Below, piece after piece: positions 1 through 9,134 of a DNA stretch of 50,605 nucleotides. This DNA is from Lentimicrobiaceae bacterium. GTDB lineage: Bacteria; Bacteroidota; Bacteroidia; Bacteroidales; JALOCA01. The stretch's first letter is position 1, and each line of letters starts with the position of its first letter. Made by a program: the position numbers and the translations under genes. Below the pieces are notes generated by a model. The model saw only the letters and a program-made list of their open reading frames with translations, ran no database searches and was not told the DNA's origin. The stretch lies in NCBI GenBank assembly GCA_023227965.1, contig JALOCA010000024.1, positions 1-50,605 on the forward strand, in the 5' to 3' direction.

Positions 1-150
1 CCACTTTTTTTGGTGATTTTGGAACCGCAATAAAAGCAAATTTTTTATTCATAGCTTTCAAATGCTCCAAAGTTATACTATTGCTGCATTTGAATGGCCT
101 GTCAGCATCATTTTTGTCTATTAAGCCTAAAAATACATTCTTTGGTATAT

Positions 151-220
151 CTCGCAAATTTGGTAGAGCGTCCCGATTCAATCGGGAAGGTCGTGGGTTC
201 AAGTTCCATGAGTGGCTCTG
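151..220 (+). pseudogene. tRNA-like remnant (3' two-thirds of a tRNA)
   Basis: The segment can be folded as the D arm, anticodon arm and T arm of a tRNA. The anticodon stem TCCCG/CGGGA encloses the loop ATTCAAT, which would place UCA at the anticodon. A GTGGG stem carries the consensus T loop TTCAAGT. The 3' acceptor half GAGTGGC has no complementary 5' half upstream, so this is not a complete tRNA gene. Both strands stay open across this stretch and on to the left edge, and neither reading resembles a family I know. It could be a decayed tRNA, an old integration scar, or the frayed end of a gene that ran into a tRNA. Confidence 0.4.
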
Positions 221-264
221 AAAAAGGCAGGCAGTCGTGAAAAATTGACTACCTGCCTTTTTTT
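221..264 (-). terminator. Rho-independent terminator, bidirectional
   Basis: An 11-bp stem AAAAAGGCAGG/CCTGCCTTTTT continues into AGTC/GACT, with a loop of about ten bases. A T run follows on both strands. It lies at the 3' end of the S9 peptidase gene and would also stop anything reading rightward from the tRNA-like remnant. Confidence 0.85.
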
Positions 265-2404
265 ACCTGTAAAGGTTGTGGTATTCCGCAATTTTTTTGA
301 ATAAATGTGCCCTGTCTACCCCCTGAACATTGTGCTCATGTCCGGGATATACAAAATAATCAAGTTGCTTACCTTTTTCTACACAGGTTTTCACGAATTG
401 CAGGCTGTTTTGCCAAACTACAGTTCCATCCACAGTACCATGAATTATCAAGAGTCGGGTTTTAAGATTGTCAACATAATTCAGCAGACAGGCGTTTTTA
501 TACCCTTCCGGGTTTTCTTCCGGTGTGTCCATGTAACGTTCACCGTACATCACTTCGTAATATTTCCAATCAATTACCGGTCCCCCGGCAGTAGCGCATT
601 TAAAAACTCCCAGATTTTTCAGGATCATGGAAATAGTCATAAATCCGCCATAGCTCCATCCGTCAATGTGAAAATCAGTAGTATCCACATAAGGCAGTGT
701 CTTCAGGTACTTTATACCCAACATCTGGTCATCTACCTCAATAGTACCGAGATTTCTGAAAATTGCCTGTTCGAAATCCTGACCACGGTTAGATGTTCCA
801 TGGTTATCCATTGTAAAAACAATATACCCATTCTGCGCCATATAATTTAGGAACAAACCTGCATTAGCTAACCATGAATTGGTTATCAACTGACTGTGAG
901 GACCTCCATAAACATACACAAAAACAGGATATTTCTTTGTAGAATCGAAATCCGTTGGAAAAATCATCCTGCAATATAAATTTTCATTATCCTTACTTTT
1001 AACGGGAAAAACAGATGTATTACCTAATTGATAGTCATTTAATGGATTTTTGTTTTCAAGAAGAGTTTGTAATACTTTCCCTTTGCTGTCTAAAAGCGCA
1101 TATTCATTGGCGATGGTATAACTTGTGTAACTATCAACAATATAGTTGCCATTGGCTGAAACATAGGCATTATGTGTTCCTGAAATTCTGGATAGTTTAC
1201 TTGTTTTTGCTTTTCTGAAGTCGAGCGAATAAATATGTTGTTCAAGGGGGTCTTCCTGGTTTGAAAGGTAATACAAATGGCTGTCGTTCTCATCGGTACC
1301 GATAAGTTCGCTCACTTCCCATTTCCCCTTTGTAAGCTGCGAAATCAGTTTCCCTTCAGTATTGTAAAGATATAAATGGTTATATCCGTCGCGGCGGCTC
1401 TGCCAAATAAAAAACTGGGGTTTTGTTTTCAGAAAATACAAACCATGTAAAGGTTCAACATACTTTTCATTTGCTTCCTCAAAAAGAGTTTTAACGAATT
1501 TACCTGTAGCTACATCATATTGATTCAGCCACATGTGGTTTTGTTGGCGGTTAAGAACCGCAATGAAGATATATTTTTCGTCGGGAGACCATGTGATATT
1601 GGTCAAAAATTGGTCAACTGGTTCTCCTGTTTGTAAATAAACCGTATTTTGAGTGGTCGTATTAAACACTCCTACTGTTACCTGGTGGCTCGTCATGCCC
1701 GCCATGGGATATTTGGTATTTTCAACAGTAGCAATCCGGGTATCAATATTTACCAAAGGATAATCCGTAACCATAGTTTCGTCCATGCGATAAAATGCAA
1801 GCAGATTGCCTTTGGGCGACCAAAAAGTTCCCTTGCTGATACCCCATTCGTTACGGTGTACCCGTTCGGAGCCAAAGACAATTTCTTTATTATTTTCATT
1901 GCTTACAGCTGTTTCTGTTCCGTTAACCGTTATGTAAAGATTGTTTTCTTTTGTAAAAGCTATTTTAAAAGATTCATTGTCAATATCAATGTTTTGTGCG
2001 TTTTCATCAAAACTATTGATAATATCATATTTTTTTGAAATAAGATTAAAACGGATTAGTTTATTTTTCTGGGTAAAGATGAATGCTTCATTATTTACCC
2101 ATGTTATAAATGGGCATCTGCGAAGGTTATCAATTTTTAATTCAGATAGTTTTTCATTAATTTCGGAAAGTTTTAGTAATGTGTCTTTTTGCAATGTTTC
2201 TGCATTACCTCGTATTATTGCTTTAGAAGTAATGTATGAATATATATTGCTACTCCCTATCCACTGAAAATTTTGTAAAGATGTCGGATACAGACTCCTG
2301 TTTGTCATAAATTCTTCCGGATTTAATAATTTGCTCTGCCCTGAAAGAACAATACTCCATATTGTGAAAACTACAAAGAGTAATAATCTGATATTTTTTT
2401 GCAT
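263..2404 (-). CDS. Dipeptidyl peptidase IV-type S9 serine peptidase
   Basis: A secreted prolyl peptidase that would remove N-terminal dipeptides from peptides in the periplasm or at the cell surface. The N-terminus is a signal peptide (hydrophobic to about residue 22, then GQS). The middle of the 713 residues forms the beta-propeller of the DPP-IV N-terminal domain. The C-terminal 230 residues are the alpha/beta hydrolase. GWSYGG carries the nucleophile Ser584, with Asp659 in HGTVDGT and His691 in PGHEHNV completing the triad. Length matches bacterial DPP-IV proteins. There is no T9SS sorting domain. The gene stands alone, 72 bp after the GGGP synthase gene on the same strand, and ends at a strong terminator. 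It probably takes part in peptide or amino-acid fermentation. Confidence 0.93.
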   Translation of the reverse strand: MQKNIRLLLFVVFTIWSIVLSGQSKLLNPEEFMTNRSLYPTSLQNFQWIGSSNIYSYITSKAIIRGNAETLQKDTLLKLSEINEKLSELKIDNLRRCPFITWVNNEAFIFTQKNKLIRFNLISKKYDIINSFDENAQNIDIDNESFKIAFTKENNLYITVNGTETAVSNENNKEIVFGSERVHRNEWGISKGTFWSPKGNLLAFYRMDETMVTDYPLVNIDTRIATVENTKYPMAGMTSHQVTVGVFNTTTQNTVYLQTGEPVDQFLTNITWSPDEKYIFIAVLNRQQNHMWLNQYDVATGKFVKTLFEEANEKYVEPLHGLYFLKTKPQFFIWQSRRDGYNHLYLYNTEGKLISQLTKGKWEVSELIGTDENDSHLYYLSNQEDPLEQHIYSLDFRKAKTSKLSRISGTHNAYVSANGNYIVDSYTSYTIANEYALLDSKGKVLQTLLENKNPLNDYQLGNTSVFPVKSKDNENLYCRMIFPTDFDSTKKYPVFVYVYGGPHSQLITNSWLANAGLFLNYMAQNGYIVFTMDNHGTSNRGQDFEQAIFRNLGTIEVDDQMLGIKYLKTLPYVDTTDFHIDGWSYGGFMTISMILKNLGVFKCATAGGPVIDWKYYEVMYGERYMDTPEENPEGYKNACLLNYVDNLKTRLLIIHGTVDGTVVWQNSLQFVKTCVEKGKQLDYFVYPGHEHNVQGVDRAHLFKKIAEYHNLYR

Positions 2405-2476
2405 TTTATTAACGTTTTATTATTAAAGTGATGATAGATTTTCCGATTTATTGCAGATTTTCCTGGATTTTCAGGA

Positions 2477-3211
2477 TTACATTTTTATTGCATTGGCTAT
2501 TTCTGTGATAAGTGCAGGTGATTTTTCGATGGCGTTTCCTACAACTACCACATCGGCTCCTGCATCACAGGCATTTTGGGCTTGTTCAGCCGTACAAATA
2601 CCTCCTCCCACAAAAACAGGAATTGAAATGGCACTTTTTACAGCATTAATCGTACGCGGAGGAATGGCACATTCGGCTCCGCTACCTGCATCCAAATACA
2701 TCATTTTCAACCCTAACATAGCCCCTGCTATGGCTGTACATACTGCAATATCTGTTTTTTCGGAAGGAATTGGCATGGTATTACTCATATAGGCAGCCGT
2801 TGTTAGTCTTCCGCTATTTATAAGCATATAACCCGTAGGAATTATTTCAAGTTTGCTATTTTTTAATACCGGAGCTGCAATTACATGTTTCCCTATGAGG
2901 AAATCAGGGTTTCTGCCGGAAATAAGAGAAAGGAAAAGAATGGCGTCGGCGTTATTGCTGATTTGCATCATATTTCCTGGAAATAAAATCACAGGAATAT
3001 CTTGTTGTTGTTTGAGCAGAAGGATGCATTTTTCAAAGGTATTTTGAGTTAAAAGACTTCCTCCCACCAAAAAAAAATCTACTCCTGCACGCAGGCTTAA
3101 ACTAACAAGCTGATTAATCCTGTTTTCATCCACTTTATCAGGATCAACCAGTACCGCAAAGAATTTTTTCTTTCCTTGTACCTGTTCAATTTTTTCTGCA
3201 ATACCGCCCAT
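2477..3211 (-). CDS. Geranylgeranylglyceryl phosphate synthase family protein (PcrB/GGGPS)
   Basis: A TIM-barrel prenyltransferase predicted to join a polyprenyl diphosphate to sn-glycerol 1-phosphate, forming an ether bond. The 244 residues show the early strand FAVLVDPDK, the phosphate-binding loops VGGS and FPGN, GYMLINSG, the DAGSGA loop, and the late VGGGI and VVVGNAI phosphate-binding turns. These are hallmarks of the family. Archaea use the enzyme for membrane lipids, and Bacteroidota are known to carry homologues whose physiological product is less clear. The cytosolic protein lies between the OmpP1-like porin gene and the S9 peptidase gene, all on the minus strand, but a terminator separates it from the porin gene. 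The substrate chain length cannot be read with confidence. Confidence 0.9.
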   Translation of the reverse strand: MGGIAEKIEQVQGKKKFFAVLVDPDKVDENRINQLVSLSLRAGVDFFLVGGSLLTQNTFEKCILLLKQQQDIPVILFPGNMMQISNNADAILFLSLISGRNPDFLIGKHVIAAPVLKNSKLEIIPTGYMLINSGRLTTAAYMSNTMPIPSEKTDIAVCTAIAGAMLGLKMMYLDAGSGAECAIPPRTINAVKSAISIPVFVGGGICTAEQAQNACDAGADVVVVGNAIEKSPALITEIANAIKM

Positions 3212-3277
3212 ATTTTACCATCGGAAAATATTTTACAATAGTATAAAATTTTCGGCATTTTTAAGGTTAATAATAAA

Positions 3278-3308
3278 AAAACCGGCTAATATCAGGAAAG
3301 CCGGTTTT
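3278..3308 (-). terminator. Rho-independent terminator after the OmpP1-like gene
   Basis: The stem AAAACCGGCT/AGCCGGTTTT has an 11-base loop and is followed on the minus strand by a T-rich run. It separates the porin gene from the GGGP synthase gene. Confidence 0.85.
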
Positions 3309-3330
3309 GTAAACACATGGTAATTACAGG

Positions 3331-4782
3331 TTAAAATTTAAATCCCATTGTCATTATGAAATTGTTGTTGTTAATTTCATTTTTTACGGGTTCTGTAAAA
3401 TAAATCTTGTCGTAAAGATAATAATCCTCATTACTTTCGGTACGAACATATGCAAAATCAACGAAATAAGTCTTTTCACGGAATCCTATCCCGAACGACA
3501 TTGAACGGCGTTCATAGTCGTTGATATTATTTGCATAGGGAGAGCCATACCATGCATAACCTCCTCTTAAACTCATGCTGCCAAGTCTCCATTCTGTTCC
3601 CAGCCGTATATTGTTTTGATCAGTATAACAATTATTTATTGCGTCATTGGCATCGAAAAAATCGCCGTCGTCGGAACGCAATTTGGCTTCAGAATAGTCA
3701 AGATATTCATAATCACCGCTAATTAAGCCATAATCGCCGATAATGAAGGCAATGCTTCCCATAAGACGCATAGGAGTTTCGAGGGTATATTCAAATTCAC
3801 CTTCCGGTGAATTTTTCTTGTATCCCTGTGCATTATCAAAACGTGATGTCATAGAGGCACTCCAGTTGTCTTTCATCCAGTTGTAAAAAGTAGGTGTATG
3901 CACTGCGGCACCCAATCTCAAAAAATCAAACGGACGATAGATGATTCCGGCTTTCAGATTGTAGCCATTTCCTTTTGTTTCCAGGTCCTGGTGGTAATCA
4001 AACGATTCAAAATAGGGGTTCAGATCATTAATGTCCGATTCCGTATATTTTGATTGCTCAAAGTAACGGAGTTGTGGAAACCCCAGCGTTGCGCCAAAAT
4101 ACAGTTTGTTATCAAAGTTTCCACCAACAGATACTACCAGTTCATTTATTGAGCCATTGGTTGTAATGGATTTGGTTTGTTGCACTCCTCCATTGGGCAT
4201 ATCGGAATTATAATGGTATTCTCCATCGCTGATGGTATCAAAAATAAGATCGGTTTCGTATGCTAACTTTGTATCAAATACATACAAATCATCGGGATTT
4301 ATTCCATCGGCATAATCTAAAAACGGAGTTAGCAAAGAAGACTTGCTGTTAAACCCGTCAATGTACATACGGTTATTAAAATTGGCAAGGCGGTTTAATC
4401 CAAAGCCAAATTGCACATTTTTCCATCCAGCCTTTTCGGCATTAGTAGAAAGTGGAAATACAAAAACAAAACCTACATTGCTGATATTCAAATTATATTT
4501 TGAATCAGAAGCTTCAGAATTGCCGAAAGTGGAGGTGGTATTCCCTTTGTAAAAAGAAGGGCTGAACGTAAATTCCGATTTTTTATATAAACCTATTCCC
4601 GCAGGATTTGTACTGAGGGTGGAAAAATCGGCTCCCAATGCTCCGAAAGCACCACCCATTGCCATGTAACGGGCTGTTCCTCCAAAGGTGAGTTGCGAAT
4701 AGCGTAGAGCATCTATTTCTGTTTGTGCCTGGGTAAAGTTATAAAAGCACAACATTATACTTATTAAAACTATTTTTTTCAT
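3331..4782 (-). CDS. OmpP1/FadL family outer membrane transporter
   Basis: An outer membrane beta-barrel of the FadL/TodX family, which lets hydrophobic compounds such as long-chain fatty acids cross the outer membrane. A signal peptide ends at about TQAQ (residue 20). The mature start has the family pattern of an N-terminal hatch region with GGTARYMAMGGAF and STNPAG, followed by alternating amphipathic strands rich in aromatic residues. The last residues end in a typical barrel strand with terminal Phe (MGFKF). At 483 residues it is normal for Bacteroidota members. Its start lies 26 bp after the end of the upstream Tyr-rich lipoprotein gene on the same strand, so the two may be co-transcribed. 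The substrate is not identifiable. Confidence 0.9.
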   Translation of the reverse strand: MKKIVLISIMLCFYNFTQAQTEIDALRYSQLTFGGTARYMAMGGAFGALGADFSTLSTNPAGIGLYKKSEFTFSPSFYKGNTTSTFGNSEASDSKYNLNISNVGFVFVFPLSTNAEKAGWKNVQFGFGLNRLANFNNRMYIDGFNSKSSLLTPFLDYADGINPDDLYVFDTKLAYETDLIFDTISDGEYHYNSDMPNGGVQQTKSITTNGSINELVVSVGGNFDNKLYFGATLGFPQLRYFEQSKYTESDINDLNPYFESFDYHQDLETKGNGYNLKAGIIYRPFDFLRLGAAVHTPTFYNWMKDNWSASMTSRFDNAQGYKKNSPEGEFEYTLETPMRLMGSIAFIIGDYGLISGDYEYLDYSEAKLRSDDGDFFDANDAINNCYTDQNNIRLGTEWRLGSMSLRGGYAWYGSPYANNINDYERRSMSFGIGFREKTYFVDFAYVRTESNEDYYLYDKIYFTEPVKNEINNNNFIMTMGFKF

Positions 4783-4808
4783 TTTTTTAATTATATTACG
4801 TTATACAA

Positions 4809-6494
4809 TTACCTTCTTCTGCCTCCCGAACCGGATGATCCCGAACCACTGCTGCCAGATGACCGTGAAGGCGCGGAATATGAACCACTGTTAGAACTGG
4901 AACGCGAAGGAGCAGTGTACGAATTATTTCCTGAACTTGACCTTGAAGGGGTAAAATGATTTTTGTTTTCATTACCAGAGGAATTATCACTTGATTTCTT
5001 TACAGGTTGCGAGTAATTCTGTTGGGCTTCACGGGGAGCAGGACGAGATGGAGTATAATTGTTTGGTTGATAGGTTTTGCGTTGTCCATCAGTTGTTCTT
5101 TTTTCTGCAGGTTGGTTTATTTCTTTTCTGATTTGTTTGTTTTCTTCGGGTTTTTGTTCAGGCATTAAACGGTTACGGTATTTAGGAGTGGTATATTCAT
5201 CTCTTGATCCGGGTTTTGCATAAGTTGGAGGGCTGTAAGGCTGGGGTTTTCTGTTGTCGGATTGACGCACTTCGGTTGGTTTTTTCAATCTTTCACTCTG
5301 TGGTTTTATCTCAGGTTGCGTATTACGGCTCTTTTCGTTTTGAATGATATTTTCATCGGGTTTGCTAAACCTGCCGGTATTTCCGCCTATGGGATTGGCT
5401 TTACGTTCAGTATTTGGTTTTTCTTTTTGAATAGATGTATTACGGTTTCCGGGCAAAACAGGTTCTGCTGTTTTGTTTCTTTCATTAGTATTTATTGTAG
5501 ACTCTTTGCCATTTGTATTCGAAAAGCGGTTTTGCTGTTCATCCTGGATTGTCGGTTTTTGTCTTTCCGAATTGGTAGAAATATTATCAATGGTATTTTT
5601 GCGTGTTGTAGTGGAAACTTTGGGTTCAGCACCTTGTTTTTGCTTATTTTCCCGCGGATTGAGTTGGGTGTTCCTGTCTTTTTCCAAAGCAAGAGCTTTT
5701 TCATAACGTTCACCAAAATTTATATCATTTCTTCTGCCTGAACCACCGCCCGGGGTAGTTCCGCTTGTAGAACTCCGGTCTGTTCTTTGTCCATAATAAT
5801 GTGAATTATAATCGTAGCTGTTGTAATAAGGGATATAGGGATTGTACCAACTACCATTATAATATCCATCCCAATAACCGTTCCAATAGCCCTGGCTGTA
5901 TCCCCAGTTATACCCATTACCGTAACCCCATGGTTGGTACCAAAAGAAGTCATTATTATATGCATACGGATAAAACGGACGATACGACCAATAGTAATTA
6001 GACCCGGGATACCACCAGTTGTATCCTAAATAAATACTGGTTCCCCAACTGTAGGGATTGTAATCGTACCAATACAAATTGGTATAGTAATCGTTATAAT
6101 AACTGGGATAATAATAATTGCTGTAAAAACGGCGAAGACGGGCAGAGTAAGCATAGTCGTAATAATCATCGGTATTGTAATAATAATTATTGGTGATATT
6201 ATTGCCGTTTTCATCCTGGTACGATTCTGTTACCGGTTGGGATTCCTGCAATTGGCTGTTATCAGGTGTGTAATTTTCAACAGGCTGCGATTGCTCTGCT
6301 TCGTAATCACTTTCTGGGGTAGTAACATTTCTGTCTTCTACCATTACAATATGTTTTTCTTCTTTTACCTGTTGGGGCTGTTTCCTTTTCGATGAATAAT
6401 AAACATCGTCATCGTTGCTTGTTGCCTGGTATGCTGTGGTGCACGATGCAAAAACCAACATTATTCCTGCCAGATATACACTTAAGGTTTTCAT
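4809..6494 (-). CDS. Tyr/Asn-rich lipoprotein of unknown function
   Basis: I do not recognise a family. The start at 6494 is preferred because GGAGG lies 8 bases upstream and translation from there opens with a signal ending in the lipobox FASC. The upstream in-frame ATG at 6530 would bury that signal. After the lipid-anchored Cys, residues of about 90-250 are extraordinarily rich in Tyr, Asn, Trp and Gly (YYDYAY, NDYYTNLYWYDY and similar). Then comes a long Arg/Lys/Pro/Gln/Asn-rich, probably disordered stretch, and a Ser/Gly tail ending GRRR with near-repeats of SYxAPSRSS. The composition suggests a surface or envelope protein with an adhesive or cross-linkable core. It lies upstream of and close to the OmpP1-like gene and diverges from proS. 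Confidence 0.75.
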   Translation of the reverse strand: MKTLSVYLAGIMLVFASCTTAYQATSNDDDVYYSSKRKQPQQVKEEKHIVMVEDRNVTTPESDYEAEQSQPVENYTPDNSQLQESQPVTESYQDENGNNITNNYYYNTDDYYDYAYSARLRRFYSNYYYPSYYNDYYTNLYWYDYNPYSWGTSIYLGYNWWYPGSNYYWSYRPFYPYAYNNDFFWYQPWGYGNGYNWGYSQGYWNGYWDGYYNGSWYNPYIPYYNSYDYNSHYYGQRTDRSSTSGTTPGGGSGRRNDINFGERYEKALALEKDRNTQLNPRENKQKQGAEPKVSTTTRKNTIDNISTNSERQKPTIQDEQQNRFSNTNGKESTINTNERNKTAEPVLPGNRNTSIQKEKPNTERKANPIGGNTGRFSKPDENIIQNEKSRNTQPEIKPQSERLKKPTEVRQSDNRKPQPYSPPTYAKPGSRDEYTTPKYRNRLMPEQKPEENKQIRKEINQPAEKRTTDGQRKTYQPNNYTPSRPAPREAQQNYSQPVKKSSDNSSGNENKNHFTPSRSSSGNNSYTAPSRSSSNSGSYSAPSRSSGSSGSGSSGSGGRRR

Positions 6495-6547
6495 GGGTTT
6501 TTCCTCCGTTATTTTAGTGAATGACCTCATTTTTTGCTTTATTTTTA

Positions 6548-6555
6548 TAATTTTG
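6548..6555 (+). promoter_or_regulatory. Candidate -7 box for proS
   Basis: TAATTTTG matches the Bacteroidota -7 consensus TAnnTTTG, about 64 bases before the proS ATG, in the short divergent gap with the lipoprotein gene. No clear TTG -33 box was seen. Confidence 0.45.
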
Positions 6556-6618
6556 CTGCTTATAATTTCTATTTGAAATTTATACTGTTAAAAGCAAATA
6601 TTATACCACAATTTAACT

Positions 6619-8094
6619 ATGGCAAAAGAATTAACGTCGAGGAAAGAAAACTATGCCCAATGGTACAACGACCTGGTTATAAAAGCCGATCTTGCAGAAA
6701 ACTCAGCTGTTCGCGGTTGTATGGTTATTAAACCTTATGGGTATGCTATCTGGGAAAAAATGCAGGCAACATTGGATAAAATGTTTAAAGATACCGGGCA
6801 TGTAAATGCTTACTTTCCACTATTTATTCCAAAGTCATTTTTCAGCAAAGAAGCCAGCCATGTGGAAGGTTTCGCCAAAGAGTGTGCCATAGTAACCCAT
6901 TACCGGTTGAAAAATGCTCCGGATGGCTCTGGCATTATTGTAGATGAAGATGCGAAACTGGAGGAAGAACTTATCGTTCGTCCCACTTCCGAAACCATCA
7001 TCTGGGACACCTATCGTTCGTGGATTCAGTCATATCGCGATTTGCCTTTGTTGATAAATCAATGGGCTAATGTTGTACGTTGGGAAATGCGTACCCGGCT
7101 GTTTTTGCGTACTGCCGAATTCCTTTGGCAGGAAGGACATACCGCTCACGCAACCCGCAAAGAAGCCATTGAAGAAGCCGAGCGCATGCTTAATGTGTAT
7201 GCCGACTTTGCCGAAAACTGGCTTGCTATTCCCGTTCTGAAAGGCATAAAATCGCCTAACGAACGGTTTGCCGGTGCTGTGGAAACCTATTGTATAGAAG
7301 CGCTGATGCAGGATGGAAAAGCATTACAGGCAGGAACTTCCCATTTTTTGGGGCAAAATTTTGCTAAAGCTTTTGATGTTAAATTCCTAAGCAAAGAAAA
7401 CAAACTCGATTTTGTGTGGGCTACTTCCTGGGGTGTTTCTACCCGACTGATGGGAGCACTCATCATGGCACATTCTGATGATAATGGATTGGTTTTACCT
7501 CCCAGATTAGCACCAGTTCAGGTGGTTATTGTTCCCATTTATAAAAATGAGGAACAATTATCCTTAGTTTCAGAAACTGCTGAAAAAATTAAAAAAGCCC
7601 TTCAAAACAAGGGAATAAGTGTTAACTATGATAACAGAGACACTTACAAACCCGGATGGAAATTTAACGAACACGAATTCAAGGGAGTACCTGTTCGTTT
7701 GGCATTGGGACCAAGAGATATCGAAAACGGAACCGTAGAGGTTGCCCGACGTGATACCCTTGAAAAATCGGTTTATCAACTCACAGATATTGAAGATAAA
7801 ATCGTTAATTTACTCGAAATCATTCAAAAAAACCTTTATAACAAAGCGCTCGATTTCCGCGAAAACAATACTTTCCGGGCGGATAGCTGGGACGAATTTA
7901 TAAATATCATCGAAAACAAAGGTGGTTTTGTATTAGCACATTGGGATGGAACTACCGAAACGGAACAAAAAATTAAAGATTTGACCAAAGCTACCATTCG
8001 TACTATTCCGTTGAATAACAAGCAGGAAGAAGGAAAGTGTATTTTAACCGGAAAACCTTCCCACCAACGAGTGGTTTTTGCAAGAGCATACTAA
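6619..8094 (+). CDS. proS: Prolyl-tRNA synthetase, archaeal/eukaryotic-like type
   Basis: Class II aminoacyl-tRNA synthetase that charges tRNA-Pro in the cytosol. The 491 residues match the shorter archaeal/eukaryotic-type enzyme, without the editing insertion of the long bacterial form. Motif 1 lies near YFPLFIP, motif 2 is RWEMRTRLFLRTAEFLWQEG (about residues 155-175), and the motif 3 region GVSTRLMGALIMAHSDDNG is present. RPTSETIIWD is the typical proline-pocket strand. The C-terminal anticodon-binding domain begins near residue 300 (APVQVVIVPI), and the protein ends in the type-specific tail finishing in Tyr. The AraC-GyrI gene starts 6 bp after the stop and is probably in the same transcript. 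Confidence 0.96.
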   Translation: MAKELTSRKENYAQWYNDLVIKADLAENSAVRGCMVIKPYGYAIWEKMQATLDKMFKDTGHVNAYFPLFIPKSFFSKEASHVEGFAKECAIVTHYRLKNAPDGSGIIVDEDAKLEEELIVRPTSETIIWDTYRSWIQSYRDLPLLINQWANVVRWEMRTRLFLRTAEFLWQEGHTAHATRKEAIEEAERMLNVYADFAENWLAIPVLKGIKSPNERFAGAVETYCIEALMQDGKALQAGTSHFLGQNFAKAFDVKFLSKENKLDFVWATSWGVSTRLMGALIMAHSDDNGLVLPPRLAPVQVVIVPIYKNEEQLSLVSETAEKIKKALQNKGISVNYDNRDTYKPGWKFNEHEFKGVPVRLALGPRDIENGTVEVARRDTLEKSVYQLTDIEDKIVNLLEIIQKNLYNKALDFRENNTFRADSWDEFINIIENKGGFVLAHWDGTTETEQKIKDLTKATIRTIPLNNKQEEGKCILTGKPSHQRVVFARAY

Positions 8095-8100
8095 AAATCT

Positions 8101-9033
8101 ATGGAATTTCCAAATCCATATCAAAAAGAATACATTGCGCGTATTCATAAAGTAATGGATTATATCGAAGCCAACATCCACCAGCCATTGAATCTTTCGG
8201 TACTGGCGGATGTTGCTAATTTTTCACCATTCCATTTCCACCGGATTTTTTCGGCCATGACCGGCGAAACCCTGAATAATTACCTCAAACGAAAACGGAT
8301 AGAAAAAGCTGCTTCGCTTTTGATTGACAACAGAGAAACTCCCATTGGCGAAATTGCTGAAATTTGTGGGTTTAACAGTCTTTCAGCCTTTGCCAGAGCC
8401 TTTCGCGAACGTTTTGAAATGAATGCCTCCGAGTTTCGTAGCAAGAAACATCCGCATCTTAGCAAGAATCGTCAAACACAAAGCAAAATCGGTAAAACGG
8501 AACCGGCATCCGAGGAGTACTTTTGGCTTATAAAACCAAACGAAAAATGGAGGTCAATTATGGAAACAAACATTCAAATTAAAGAAATGCCGGCAATGAA
8601 TCTGATTTGCTGTCGGCACACCGGAGCTTTCGACCAGATTGGAAAAGCTTACGACAAAATTTTTAAATGGGCTGGTGCCAGAGGATTGCTCGACTTTCCC
8701 AAAACTAAAGGAGTAACGGTATATCACGACGATCCCAAGGTTACCGAAATCGGCAAGCTGCGCCAGAGTGCCTGCATTACCGTGGAAGGTGATGTGAAAA
8801 CAGAAGGAGAGATTGGCAAACTAAGTATTCCCGGAGGAAAGTACGTGGTGGGAAGTTTTATAATCAGCCCAACAGAATTTGAAGATGCCTGGAACTCTGT
8901 ATGTTTGTGGCTTACCGAAAGCGGTTACCAGCCAGCGGATGGTTATCCGTATGAGTTGTACCACAACGAAGGGGATAAATGCCCTGAAAAGGAATTTGTT
9001 GTGGACATTTGCATTCCGGTAAAACCGATGTAA
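8101..9033 (+). CDS. AraC-family regulator with GyrI-like effector-binding domain
   Basis: Transcription factor in two parts. Residues of about 10-115 hold the two helix-turn-helix motifs of the AraC family (NLSVLADVANFSPFHFHRIF and IGEIAEICGFNSLSAFARAF). A polar linker follows. Residues of about 155-310 form a GyrI-like/SOUL-fold small-molecule domain (IKEMPAMNLICCRHTGAF, and the C-terminal CPEKEFVVDICIPVK). This SoxS/Rob-like arrangement is common in Bacteroidota and usually senses a hydrophobic compound or drug. The ligand and targets cannot be read. It lies 6 bp downstream of proS and ends at a strong terminator. Confidence 0.9.
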   Translation: MEFPNPYQKEYIARIHKVMDYIEANIHQPLNLSVLADVANFSPFHFHRIFSAMTGETLNNYLKRKRIEKAASLLIDNRETPIGEIAEICGFNSLSAFARAFRERFEMNASEFRSKKHPHLSKNRQTQSKIGKTEPASEEYFWLIKPNEKWRSIMETNIQIKEMPAMNLICCRHTGAFDQIGKAYDKIFKWAGARGLLDFPKTKGVTVYHDDPKVTEIGKLRQSACITVEGDVKTEGEIGKLSIPGGKYVVGSFIISPTEFEDAWNSVCLWLTESGYQPADGYPYELYHNEGDKCPEKEFVVDICIPVKPM

Positions 9034-9041
9034 GAAAGGAG

Positions 9042-9069
9042 AAAAAGCCACCTAAATGGTGGCTTTTTT
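9042..9069 (+). terminator. Rho-independent terminator after the AraC-GyrI gene
   Basis: The stem AAAAAGCCACC/GGTGGCTTTTTT has a 5-base loop and a run of six T, starting 9 bp after the stop codon. Confidence 0.9.
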
Positions 9070-9134
9070 AATGAAGGTGCCCTCCCGGGGAGATTCGCTC
9101 GTTCCGCTTATGATCCCCTGGAATGTATGTAAAA

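Noticed and set aside
305..850. 181-aa open frame on the plus strand opposite the S9 peptidase
   Set aside because: It is antisense to a clear catalytic domain and shows no signal, motif or start context.
5262..5741. 159-aa Phe/Leu-rich open frame on the plus strand
   Set aside because: It arises from the antisense of the disordered Pro/Gln/Asn-rich region of the lipoprotein gene; composition bias explains the length.
9071..9130. GC-rich text between two terminators as a small RNA
   Set aside because: No promoter box or stable long fold can be supported.
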